DNA of 39,806 nt from Clostridia bacterium (GTDB lineage: Bacteria; Bacillota; Clostridia; Oscillospirales; Acutalibacteraceae). The notes under the pieces are model-generated. The model worked only from the letters and a program-made list of their open reading frames with translations. It was not told the origin of the DNA and searched no databases. The DNA lies in NCBI GenBank assembly GCA_017399065.1, contig JAFQEL010000030.1, positions 1 to 39,806 on the forward strand. Direction: 5' to 3'. The position numbers and the translations under genes were made by a program. Every line of letters starts with the position of its first letter. Positions within the stretch are counted from its first letter, which is position 1. Of the stretch, positions 6,945 to 14,540 are shown piece by piece.

Positions 6945-8867
6945 TCAGTCAAGAATATTGACAAAGCCCTTTGCACCGAAGATTGCATAAACTGCATCGT
7001 TGAGAGCCTTAAGTGCACCGTTAAGGATCTCGTCACCCTTTGTGGGCTCTGCAGGAGCATCATAGATGCCGATTTCGACCATCATTTCTTCAACTGCAGC
7101 AATATAAGGATCGTCAACTTCGGGATCACAGATGGGGTTCTCCATCATCTTGTCTGCAGCGTCGAGAACAGCCTGCTGTTCAGCCGTAAGCTCATAGCCC
7201 GTTTCCGCACAGTATCTCTCAAGATCGCCGAGGTTATATCTTATGTAGTTCCTTGTGTTTCTTGCACCGTTGAACTGCGGGAAGTAGTAACCGTCTTCCT
7301 CAAGGTTGTCACAGTCAGCAACAGTCTTTACGTTACCTGTAGCAAGCTCGATTGCAAGTGCGATTGCAACGTTGTTGTATTCGAGCTCGTGCTTCTGCTG
7401 ATAGAAGAACCAGGTTGCATCCTTGCGGATTGTTGTAGAAATATCGATTTCCTTATCAGGTGAAAGCTCTCTGCCTTCAGTATCCTCAAACTGTGTGCCT
7501 GCAGGTACGAAAGATGTACCGGGAGCTGTAGAATCGATGTTGATAATTTCGTCGGAGTTTGTCTCAGCAGCGCTCTTCATAAAGCCAAATGCACTGTAGT
7601 CGGATGTGATTGCACCGAAGGGAAGACCGTAACCGGAGATGAAGGAGAATGTAACGCCCTCTTTCTCAAGGTTTTCCATTGTTGTGTTAAGATTCTTCTT
7701 TGCTTCCTGGAAAGCATCAGCCTCTGCCTTAACTACATCTGACTTAATGAGGTCCTTAACACCGTCATACTTGTCAATCGGGATAAGGTTGCAGAGAGAG
7801 GGAGTTGCGCAAAGAAGCTCTGTTGCAATTGCACCGAGTGCAGCATCAACAAAACTTCTGAGAGTTTCCTTGGGGAAAATACGCAGTGCAACGTTTACAA
7901 CGTAGCCCCAGGGCTCGCCGATAAGGTCGGAAAGAAGACCGTTGTAGAAAAGGTCTGCAGAGTTGTCTGCATAGTTGCGGGCAAGAAGGTCAGCAACAAC
8001 GTCACTGCCGTCCCATGCGCCAACGATACTTACAACGCGGCGGATGTGATTCTTTGCGACTGTGGGATATGCATCCATATAAGCTGTAACAACGGAAGCG
8101 CCCATACTCATGGGAACAAGAACAACGTCTGTTGCACCGAGCTCCTTAGCGTTGTCGCTTGCAAGGATTGTTTCGATAAACTCATGCATCTCTTCAACGT
8201 TCTTTGATGTGTAGGAGAATGCGCTGTAGTTGAATACATAGAGGTACTTTTCGTAGTCCTCGCCGAACTTCTGCTCAGCGATATCCTTACAGGGAATTGA
8301 GGAGTAGAAGCGGCTCTTAGCTTCGCTCTCAACAGTACCGTCCTCACGGGTAACGGAAGGATACTCGGAAACGGACATAGGATACTTGGGAGTAACTACT
8401 CTGGGGTTAGCGTTACCGTCTTCGCCGACAATGTTGAACTTGAAGAGACCTCTGACAATAGCTTCAACCTGAGGCTGTGTGAAAAGGTCAGTTCTGAGAA
8501 TTGCAGAAGCAAAAAGCTCCATAACAACCGTTACAAGATTGAAGATAGTCATCGGGTCGGAGAAAGCTTCGTCAAAGCTGTTGAAAAGGTTCCACTTTGA
8601 CTGATACTCACCCTTTGCTATAAGGTCGCCGTAAACTTCAAAATCCTGAAGCCTGTCGCCGTACTGGTCAACATAGCTCTGGTCAAAGAGATAAGAGTAG
8701 CTCTGACCGATACCTGTTACGAAAACGACAAGGCTGTTTGTGCCCTCTGCGAAAGCACACTCGAGTGAATCTGCCGTTGTAACTGTGGGCTCGTCAGCAT
8801 ATGACGGAATAATAGCCACAGAAACAAGCATAGCGATTGAAAGAATAATTGCTATTACTTTTTTCAT
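6945..8867 (-). CDS. Secreted alpha/beta-hydrolase (lipase/esterase-like)
   Basis: A 640-residue exported protein. Residues 1-24 are a signal peptide (MKKVIAIILSIAMLVS ... SYA, then DE). A beta-strand and oxyanion-type stretch (SLVVFVTGIGQSYSY) near residue 45 and the nucleophile elbow PMSMGAS (Ser254) are typical of alpha/beta-hydrolases, with Pro in place of the first Gly of GxSxG. A catalytic Asp/His pair cannot be assigned safely. The C-terminus ends in a hydrophobic helix (YAIFGAKGFVNILD), possibly for surface retention. AAGGAGG precedes the ATG. It has its own terminator and is divergent from the gene at 9069. Lipase, esterase or thioesterase activity is inferred; the ligand is unknown. 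Confidence 0.7.
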   Translation of the reverse strand: MKKVIAIILSIAMLVSVAIIPSYADEPTVTTADSLECAFAEGTNSLVVFVTGIGQSYSYLFDQSYVDQYGDRLQDFEVYGDLIAKGEYQSKWNLFNSFDEAFSDPMTIFNLVTVVMELFASAILRTDLFTQPQVEAIVRGLFKFNIVGEDGNANPRVVTPKYPMSVSEYPSVTREDGTVESEAKSRFYSSIPCKDIAEQKFGEDYEKYLYVFNYSAFSYTSKNVEEMHEFIETILASDNAKELGATDVVLVPMSMGASVVTAYMDAYPTVAKNHIRRVVSIVGAWDGSDVVADLLARNYADNSADLFYNGLLSDLIGEPWGYVVNVALRIFPKETLRSFVDAALGAIATELLCATPSLCNLIPIDKYDGVKDLIKSDVVKAEADAFQEAKKNLNTTMENLEKEGVTFSFISGYGLPFGAITSDYSAFGFMKSAAETNSDEIINIDSTAPGTSFVPAGTQFEDTEGRELSPDKEIDISTTIRKDATWFFYQQKHELEYNNVAIALAIELATGNVKTVADCDNLEEDGYYFPQFNGARNTRNYIRYNLGDLERYCAETGYELTAEQQAVLDAADKMMENPICDPEVDDPYIAAVEEMMVEIGIYDAPAEPTKGDEILNGALKALNDAVYAIFGAKGFVNILD

Positions 8868-9068
8868 ATTTATCCTCCTTACGGATATATATTATCTATT
8901 GTATATTACCACTTATTTGATTTATTTTAAATAGCTTTTTTACAGCTTTTAAAAATTTTGCTATTTCAACAAAAATGATACCTGTTTTATATTAAAATTG
9001 ACTATACCAAAATTAAAACCGATGATGTAAAATTACAGAAAGAAAATACATTTTTCAAGGAGAAAAAA

Positions 9069-9557
9069 ATGAACGGAATTACTGCAAGAGAAAAGCTCGT
9101 TACGGATATGAACGAAATAGTAAAAATCCTCGACAACTCCAAGGTTGTACATGTTGGTATGATTGACGGCGACGAGCCGTACGTTGTGCCGATGAATTAC
9201 GGATATACACTTGAAGACGGCAAGCTCACGCTCTGGCTTCACTGTGCAAAGCGTGGCAGAAAGCTTGACGTACTTCGTGCAAACAACAAGGTTTTCTTTG
9301 AAATGGAGTGCGGCATTCAGCCGTTTGACGGTGACATCGCCTGCCGCTACGGTATCAGCTACTCGTCAATAATGGGCAGAGGCACAGCCGAAATCGTCGA
9401 GGATACTGAACTCAAAAAAGCGGCACTCACCCACCTTATGAAAACTCAGACGGGCAAGGATTTTGAGTTTGAGGACAAGATGGCATCAATCGTCAGCATA
9501 ATTAAAATTGATACCGTTGAATTCACCGCAAAGCACAGACCTTTACCGCAAAACTGA
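9069..9557 (+). CDS. Pyridoxamine 5'-phosphate oxidase-like flavoprotein (NimA type)
   Basis: A 162-residue cytosolic protein with a split-barrel FMN-binding fold. The opening ILDNSKVVHVGMIDGDEPYV, followed by VPMNYGY and a later LHCAKRGRKLD, matches the NimA/pyridoxamine 5'-phosphate oxidase-like family. Members bind FMN or related cofactors and include nitroimidazole reductases, but most are of unknown substrate. AAGGAG precedes the ATG. It is convergent with the TetR gene, with only 8 bp between the stop codons and no terminator seen, so the two transcripts may overlap. Confidence 0.85.
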   Translation: MNGITAREKLVTDMNEIVKILDNSKVVHVGMIDGDEPYVVPMNYGYTLEDGKLTLWLHCAKRGRKLDVLRANNKVFFEMECGIQPFDGDIACRYGISYSSIMGRGTAEIVEDTELKKAALTHLMKTQTGKDFEFEDKMASIVSIIKIDTVEFTAKHRPLPQN

Positions 9558-9565
9558 TTTCCCAA

Positions 9566-10117
9566 TTATACAGACAGATAAAAATACTCGGCAATAGTCT
9601 CGGGAGCTTCTTTCATCCCGTTATCAACCCACCACCTGACAGTTTCAACAAAAACGGATGCTATATGATTTATCCGGAAACTGTCGGGTATTTTTTCGCT
9701 TTTTTTCAATTCTAACAACTCCGTCTGACTTGCCACAAGTTGCTTAAGATTTTCCTTGAAATAACCTGAAATCAATTCATTGTTAGTACTGCTCAGCAGT
9801 TTAAGGATATTGTTATCATTTTTGTGCAAATGCTTAAGCAGATGAAGAAAAACAGCATCGGAAGAATCGCACTCAAAAATATGATTATGTGCAGGCTTTT
9901 CTTTACTGACAGCATCAAAAATATGACAGAAAAGCTCTTCACAAAGCTCCTTGAGCAAGAAATCCTTCGTTTCAAAATGAGCATAGAACGTAGTCCTGCC
10001 CACATCTGCTCTTTCTATTATTTCACCTACGGTTATGCCTGCAAAATCCTTTTCGGACAACAACTGAATAAAAGCTTCAAATATCGCTTTCCTTGTTTTT
10101 CGTATTCTTCTGTCCAT
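9566..10117 (-). CDS. TetR/AcrR-family transcriptional regulator
   Basis: A 183-residue repressor-type regulator. Residues 1-50 form the TetR DNA-binding domain (KTRKAIFEAF, then ITVGEIIERADVGRTTFYAH with the recognition helix ending in TTFYAHF). The rest is a helical ligand/dimer domain. The start is ATG 10117, seven bases after GGAGG; the frame upstream contains another ATG that overlaps this ribosome binding site. It is divergent from a CDF metal exporter, and the shared intergenic region holds two palindromes likely to be its operators. The simplest model is repression of itself and the exporter, relieved by a metal or toxic ligand (inference). Confidence 0.9.
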   Translation of the reverse strand: MDRRIRKTRKAIFEAFIQLLSEKDFAGITVGEIIERADVGRTTFYAHFETKDFLLKELCEELFCHIFDAVSKEKPAHNHIFECDSSDAVFLHLLKHLHKNDNNILKLLSSTNNELISGYFKENLKQLVASQTELLELKKSEKIPDSFRINHIASVFVETVRWWVDNGMKEAPETIAEYFYLSV

Positions 10118-10145
10118 ACACTTGCCTCCGTACATTTTTTCAAAT

Positions 10146-10163
10146 TTGTTCGCTAACGAACAA
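10146..10163. promoter_or_regulatory. Palindromic operator 1 (TetR gene side)
   Basis: TTGTTCGCTAACGAACAA is a dyad with perfect 7-bp arms and a 4-bp centre, 28 bp upstream of the TetR start codon. Its GTTCG/CGAAC arms are shared with the second palindrome at 10214-10230. Confidence 0.7.
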
Positions 10164-10212
10164 CAGCGTAAATCTGCATATTGTTTTTGATATTCAATTG
10201 ACCTATCATATT

Positions 10213-10232
10213 AGCGAACACTGTGTTCGTTA
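10213..10232. promoter_or_regulatory. Palindromic operator 2 (exporter side)
   Basis: CGAACACTGTGTTCG (10215-10229) has perfect 7-bp arms around a single T, with further TA matches outside. It repeats the CGAAC half-site of operator 1. Position about 50 bp before the exporter start fits repression of that gene. Confidence 0.7.
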
Positions 10233-10281
10233 TCATACAAATTATACCTCAAATAATTTGTGCAGTCAACAGGAGGCCGTT

Positions 10282-11100
10282 ATGAAAACCGCTAAATCAA
10301 TTTTAATCGCTTTTATCCTCAACCTTTCCTTTTCCGTCTTTGAATTTTTCGGAGGAATTCTTACAGGCAGCGTCAGCATTATTTCGGATGCCTTGCACGA
10401 TACAGGCGATGCAATCAGCATAGGCTTATCTTACTTTTTAGAAAAGAAAAGCAAAAAACAGCCCGACAAGTCTCACACCTTCGGCTATGCACGTTACTCT
10501 GTTTTAGGTAGTGTAATCACAACCCTGATTCTGATATCAGGCTCCGTTGCCGTAATATATAACGCCGTAAAAAGAATCATAAATCCTGTTGAAATCGATT
10601 ATAAGGGTATGATTATCTTGGCCGTTGTCGGCGTAGCCGTAAACCTTGCCGCCGCCCTCTTTACTCATTCGCACGATTCACTAAATCACAAAGCAGTAAG
10701 CCTTCATATGTTTGAGGACGTGCTCGGCTGGCTTGCGGTTTTGGTCGGTGCAGTTATTATGAAAATCACAGATTTTTCACTAATCGACCCGATCTTATCA
10801 ATATGCGTGTCCGTTTTCATCCTCATTCACGCAGTAAAGCATCTCATTCCTGCACTCAATATTTTTCTTGAAAAAGCACCGGACAGCATTGACTCCGACA
10901 CGGTACGCCGGCACGTTATGTCCATTGAAGGAGTGAGCGATGTAAGCGATATACGCGTATGGAGCCTTGATGAAAATACCGTCTGCGCAACAATGCATAT
11001 CATAACCGATTCCGACCCGAGTGAAATCAAGTCTGCCGTACGACGAAAGTTATTCAACATCGGTATATATTTTACAACACTCGAATCTGAAACCGTATAA
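10282..11100 (+). CDS. Cation diffusion facilitator, zinc-type metal exporter
   Basis: A 272-residue membrane antiporter that exports divalent metal. The HxxxD metal site appears twice: HDTGD in helix 2 (His39, Asp43, within SDALHDTGD) and HMFED in helix 5 (His142, Asp146), the pair typical of zinc-transporting CDF proteins. A cytoplasmic ferredoxin-like domain fills the last 80 residues (VRRHVMSIEGVSDVSDIRVWSL). The start is ATG 10282, six bases after AGGAGG; the frame open further upstream runs through the regulator's promoter and is not used. It is divergent from the TetR gene and ends at a strong terminator. Role: zinc or cobalt/cadmium efflux; metal identity is inferred. Confidence 0.9.
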   Translation: MKTAKSILIAFILNLSFSVFEFFGGILTGSVSIISDALHDTGDAISIGLSYFLEKKSKKQPDKSHTFGYARYSVLGSVITTLILISGSVAVIYNAVKRIINPVEIDYKGMIILAVVGVAVNLAAALFTHSHDSLNHKAVSLHMFEDVLGWLAVLVGAVIMKITDFSLIDPILSICVSVFILIHAVKHLIPALNIFLEKAPDSIDSDTVRRHVMSIEGVSDVSDIRVWSLDENTVCATMHIITDSDPSEIKSAVRRKLFNIGIYFTTLESETV

Positions 11101-11113
11101 AGTTAAACAAACA

Positions 11114-11150
11114 ACAAGCCCTCGGGATCACAAAAGTCCCAAGGGCTTGT
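11114..11150. terminator. Bidirectional terminator between CDF and GH3 genes
   Basis: ACAAGCCCTCGGGA pairs with TCCCAAGGGCTTGT with one mismatch around a loop. It lies 14 bp past the CDF stop and 17 bp past the GH3 stop, so it serves convergent transcripts. Confidence 0.75.
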
Positions 11151-11166
11151 ATATTGAACAGCAGAA

Positions 11167-13770
11167 TCAGAGAATAAATCTGAATGCGTAAATTACAACA
11201 TTTGTAATATTATTAAGAATAAATCTGATAAAAGTGAAAATATACGGAAACTCAAAATCCCAGTCATCAAGTGTATCAAAAGTACCGATGAGTGATGAAT
11301 CGTAAGTGATTTCGGGATTTTTAAATGCCTTAGTTTCCATTTTCATAATACATAGATTTTTACAGGCTTCACGCAGTGCATTACCGAAGCCGACGGGATC
11401 TTTGGCATAGGCAAGCTTTACTGCCGCCTTGTGCTGTATAACTTGAAGTGACCACATACCGGTAAGAATCGTATCGTTGCCGTTATATACTGCGAGCACA
11501 GGACTCATATAGCCGCTGCCTGTGAAGTTAGAGGAATAGTCAGAAACAACAAAGCCCTCAAAGCCCCATTCCTCACGGAGCAAATCCTTAAGGAGTGCCG
11601 AACTTGAGCCGCACCATTTTGTACCGATACGGTTGTAAGCCGACATAATACCCTTAGGCTGTGCCTCTTTGACGGGAATTTCAAATGCCTTGAGATAGAT
11701 TTCACGCATCGCCTGCTCATCACACCAGGTGAAAATACCGTTTCTGTGTGATTCCTGGTCGTTGAGCGCGAAGTGCTTGATTGTTGTAACAAGGCTTTCG
11801 GAGTTTGCACCCTTTATGATTTCGGCAGCCATAATGCCCGATATAATCGGGTCTTCGGAGAAGTACTCAAAGTTTCTGCCGCCTCTGGGGTTGCGGTGGA
11901 TGTTTGCGCCCGGGGCATACCAGGTATCTGTACCCATATCAGCCGCTTCTTTACCTGCACCCTTACCCATTTCGTAGGCGAGGTCAACATTCCAGGTGCA
12001 TCCGATTGCAGTTGCGCAGGGGTAAGCCGTACCGCTGTCGGTATAAACAAGGCCGTTTCTGCCCTTTACGCTTGAGGGTCCGTCGTTATCCATTGTGTGA
12101 GGAATGCCGAGTCGCTCAACACCGTGAGTTTCGTAGCCGCCATTGATAACTAGCATTGTCATTTCGTCAAGGGTCAGCTGATCGAGGAATGCGTCCCAAA
12201 GGCTCTCATCCTCTGCAACATCCTGCAGGGTTATTGTCTTGTCATACTTGACACCCATCTTCGGTGCTTCACCCTCGGTTGTCGGTTCGGGAACTTTGTC
12301 GACATCAATCAGGTAATCGTCTTTGTTAAGCTCACGAAGTTCAGGATAAGTACCGTCAACATCAGCTCTTGACATAATCTCGTAGCCGCTGTAAACATCC
12401 TCAAACAGGTTTTCGATTTCGGTACCTGTCGCAAGGTCGTTTTTGATTACCTTTGTCTCTTCAACTTCATAATCAAACGATTCAATATGGTTTCTAACAT
12501 CGTTTGCAGCGATTATCTTGTATATGCCCTCTTCAAGTATCCATGCTTCGTTATTTTTATAGTCATAGGATGCCATATCGTCTGTCTTAAATGCAACTGT
12601 AAGAGTCTCACTCTCACCGGGCTCGAGCATATCTGTCTTTGCAAATCCGCCAAGGCAGATTGCACTCTTTTCAATGCCGCCCTCGGTATACGGTGCACTG
12701 TAATAGAGCTGTACAACCTCTTTGCCTGCCGTATCGCCTGTGTTTGTAACCTTAACCTCTACGGTTATGTTTTCACTGTCGAATTCGGTTGATACAACTT
12801 CCTTTTCAAAGCTTGTGTATGAAAGGCCATAGCCGAAAGGATACTGCACCTTGTCCTTTGCAAAGGTTTCAAAGTAGCGGTAGCCGATATAAATACCCTC
12901 GTAGTATTCAACGAAATTTTTACCGCCGTCATACTCGTAGCTGCCGAAGCATTCGCTTGAGGGATGGTCTTCGATTTTATATGAAATCGTATCGGTAAGT
13001 CTGCCCGAGGGGTTGACCTTACCGTCAAGCATCTGCGGCACTGCTGTCATACCGAACTCACCCGGAATCCAGATAATTGCGGCAGCCTTGATGCTTTCGT
13101 ACTCGTCAATCCAGCCCATTTCCATAACATTACCGATATTGAAAAGCACAACAACATTCTCAAATGCGTCTGTTACCTTTTCAACCATAGCCTTCTCATC
13201 GTCAGAGAGGCTGAGAGTTTCGACCGTGTGGTCTGTACCCTCGGCGCTTGTGCGGCTGATAACGATTACCGCTGTATCCGAAAACTCAACAGCGTTGCCG
13301 ATAACCTCATCTGTAAGATGTTTCGGGTCCATTTCTTCAAGTGTATTCTTAGCAAGAAGCACCTGAAGAAGATTGTTGATAACTGTGTTGTCGGTTTTGG
13401 GCAGCTCGTTTGAAAGGCAATGTTTTTCGTAAAGTGCACGAAGCTCTGCGTTATATTCAATTCCCTCCGCCTCAAAAGCTTCGTAAAGCGTTATAGGGTC
13501 ATCGGTAGTAATTGCACCCGAGCCTGCACCGCCGAAAAACGGACAAACCGAGCCTGCGCCAAAGATGTTCACCTTCTTATTCTCGAGCGGCAGAAAGTTA
13601 TCCTCATTTTTGAGTAGAACAATACCTTCGCTTTCGATCTGCACTGCAACCTCGCGTGTTTCAGCTATAATAGCAGGGTCAACATCACCGCTTGTAGCAA
13701 AAGCAGTAACGCCTGCCAGAAGAGCAAAAGCAAGCAGAAGCGAAATAACCTTAATCATTCTTTTCTTCAT
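11167..13770 (-). CDS. Secreted GH3 beta-glucosidase with permuted domain order
   Basis: An 867-residue exported glycosidase. The signal peptide is residues 1-25 (MKKRMIKVISLLLAFALL ...). The order is reversed relative to most GH3 enzymes: the C-domain comes first (GIVLLKNEDNFLPL at about 49), then a fibronectin-III-like domain (VKVTNTGDTAGKEVVQLYYS, about 340-440), and last the TIM barrel with the family motifs GGRNFEYFSEDP (about 630), TTIKHFALND and the nucleophile Asp744 in VVSDY. This permuted form is known from ruminococcal and Butyrivibrio beta-glucosidases. The C-terminus adds a hydrophobic tail (FIRFILNNITNVVIYAF). The start is ATG 13770 after AGAGGTG; a longer frame to 13812 lacks a ribosome binding site. 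It probably removes terminal beta-glucose or xylose from plant oligosaccharides. Confidence 0.92.
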   Translation of the reverse strand: MKKRMIKVISLLLAFALLAGVTAFATSGDVDPAIIAETREVAVQIESEGIVLLKNEDNFLPLENKKVNIFGAGSVCPFFGGAGSGAITTDDPITLYEAFEAEGIEYNAELRALYEKHCLSNELPKTDNTVINNLLQVLLAKNTLEEMDPKHLTDEVIGNAVEFSDTAVIVISRTSAEGTDHTVETLSLSDDEKAMVEKVTDAFENVVVLFNIGNVMEMGWIDEYESIKAAAIIWIPGEFGMTAVPQMLDGKVNPSGRLTDTISYKIEDHPSSECFGSYEYDGGKNFVEYYEGIYIGYRYFETFAKDKVQYPFGYGLSYTSFEKEVVSTEFDSENITVEVKVTNTGDTAGKEVVQLYYSAPYTEGGIEKSAICLGGFAKTDMLEPGESETLTVAFKTDDMASYDYKNNEAWILEEGIYKIIAANDVRNHIESFDYEVEETKVIKNDLATGTEIENLFEDVYSGYEIMSRADVDGTYPELRELNKDDYLIDVDKVPEPTTEGEAPKMGVKYDKTITLQDVAEDESLWDAFLDQLTLDEMTMLVINGGYETHGVERLGIPHTMDNDGPSSVKGRNGLVYTDSGTAYPCATAIGCTWNVDLAYEMGKGAGKEAADMGTDTWYAPGANIHRNPRGGRNFEYFSEDPIISGIMAAEIIKGANSESLVTTIKHFALNDQESHRNGIFTWCDEQAMREIYLKAFEIPVKEAQPKGIMSAYNRIGTKWCGSSSALLKDLLREEWGFEGFVVSDYSSNFTGSGYMSPVLAVYNGNDTILTGMWSLQVIQHKAAVKLAYAKDPVGFGNALREACKNLCIMKMETKAFKNPEITYDSSLIGTFDTLDDWDFEFPYIFTFIRFILNNITNVVIYAFRFIL

Positions 13771-13883
13771 AACAAAGCACCTCTTTGCACTTTTATTAGT
13801 TTCATTATACATTACGGATTCTGTTTTTTCAATAAAAGAAATATTAATTTTTACAATAAACTTACAGACTGCCGCGAAATTTG

Positions 13884-13974
13884 CAGTGATATTTTTGATA
13901 AATTAAAAGTGATATTGTCCTTCGCACAAACTGTCCGAAGGACAATATCACCTGTCGTAAGACAAATATAACTG
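13884..13974. repeat. Nested palindromic element (MITE/REP-like)
   Basis: The core is a perfect 16-bp inverted repeat, GTGATATTGTCCTTCG (13909-13924) and its complement (13936-13951), around an 11-nt loop. An outer, imperfect pair CAGTGATAT/ATATAACTG (13884-13892, 13966-13974) encloses it. It lies between two minus-strand transcription units with no coding capacity, and looks like a non-autonomous dispersed repeat. Copy number elsewhere cannot be judged here. Confidence 0.65.
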
Positions 13975-13980
13975 TGAAGC

Positions 13981-14051
13981 AAAAAAACTGCCGGTTTATC
14001 GGTTTACTCTGCCGATTTCATCAAACGGCAAATATTCTCTTAACGGCAGAG
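13981..14051 (-). terminator. Candidate terminator with alternative pairings, end of polysaccharide operon
   Basis: On the minus strand CTGCCG (14049-14044) can pair with CGGCAG (13993-13988), which is followed by TTTTTTT. A competing partner CGGCAGAG (14014-14007) pairs perfectly with CTCTGCCG (14051-14044). The T-run marks a terminator; the competing stem is compatible with, but does not prove, attenuation. Confidence 0.45.
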
Positions 14052-14148
14052 ATTCTGTAAATTGCATTTCCGGAAATATCGCTGTAGCGTTTTACACTAC
14101 GCTCAACATCGCCAAGGTCTTTATTACGCAAAACAACAAGGTTGCCGT
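14021..14148 (-). other. Coding-like stretch downstream of the lipoprotein
   Basis: After the lipoprotein stop, a shifted frame on the minus strand stays open to TGA at 14023-14021 and reads like protein (NLVVLRNKDLGDVERSVK and onward, ending RIFAV). It has no start codon or ribosome binding site of its own. It may be a frameshifted remnant, or a conserved repeat element that happens to be open. Confidence 0.3.
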
Positions 14149-14523
14149 TTATTTTACTGTCTGACGGGTGTAGACCGTTGTTGTCTCAAACAGGCCGCCG
14201 GATACCGTAAGTGTATCTTCCTCAATTACAACATTGAATATTGTATCCTTAGAAAGACCAAGTGGCAGAGAATATGTAACTGTAACCTGATTGGTATCAC
14301 TGTTGACGGTATATGTACCGTTGAGAGAAACAGAGCCAAGGAAAGGAACTGTTCCGCTCAGCGAACCGTCTTCACGGAATGTGATCTGACTGTTGTCCGA
14401 AACCCAGGTACCTACGATCTCTTTTTCAAGCTTCGGGGCGAACACCTTGTCACAGCCTGTGAAGCCTGCACCGATACAAGCCATAACAGCAATAACAAGG
14501 ACAATTGACAAAACTTTTTTCAT
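14149..14523 (-). CDS. Small lipoprotein with a lipocalin-like domain
   Basis: A 124-residue exported lipoprotein. MKKVLSIVLVIAVMACIGAG is followed by the lipobox FTGC. The mature part has the opening IVGTWVSDNSQITFREDGS and alternating beta-strands (SLNGTYTVNSDTNQVTVTYS), as in small lipocalin-like/DUF5640-type domains. The start is ATG 14523, ten bases after AAAGGAG; a GTG nine bases upstream is in frame but too close to the ribosome binding site. It is the last gene of the polysaccharide operon, 17 bp after the Wzz-kinase gene. A role in envelope polysaccharide handling is only suggested by position. A larger lipoprotein at 35108-35911 carries a similar GxW-type domain. Confidence 0.72.
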   Translation of the reverse strand: MKKVLSIVLVIAVMACIGAGFTGCDKVFAPKLEKEIVGTWVSDNSQITFREDGSLSGTVPFLGSVSLNGTYTVNSDTNQVTVTYSLPLGLSKDTIFNVVIEEDTLTVSGGLFETTTVYTRQTVK

Positions 14524-14540
14524 AATTTGCACACTCCTTT

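Noticed and set aside
10093-10281. Longer N-terminus for the CDF exporter
   Set aside because: The extra residues would be encoded by the operator and promoter region; AGGAGG at 10270 points to ATG 10282.
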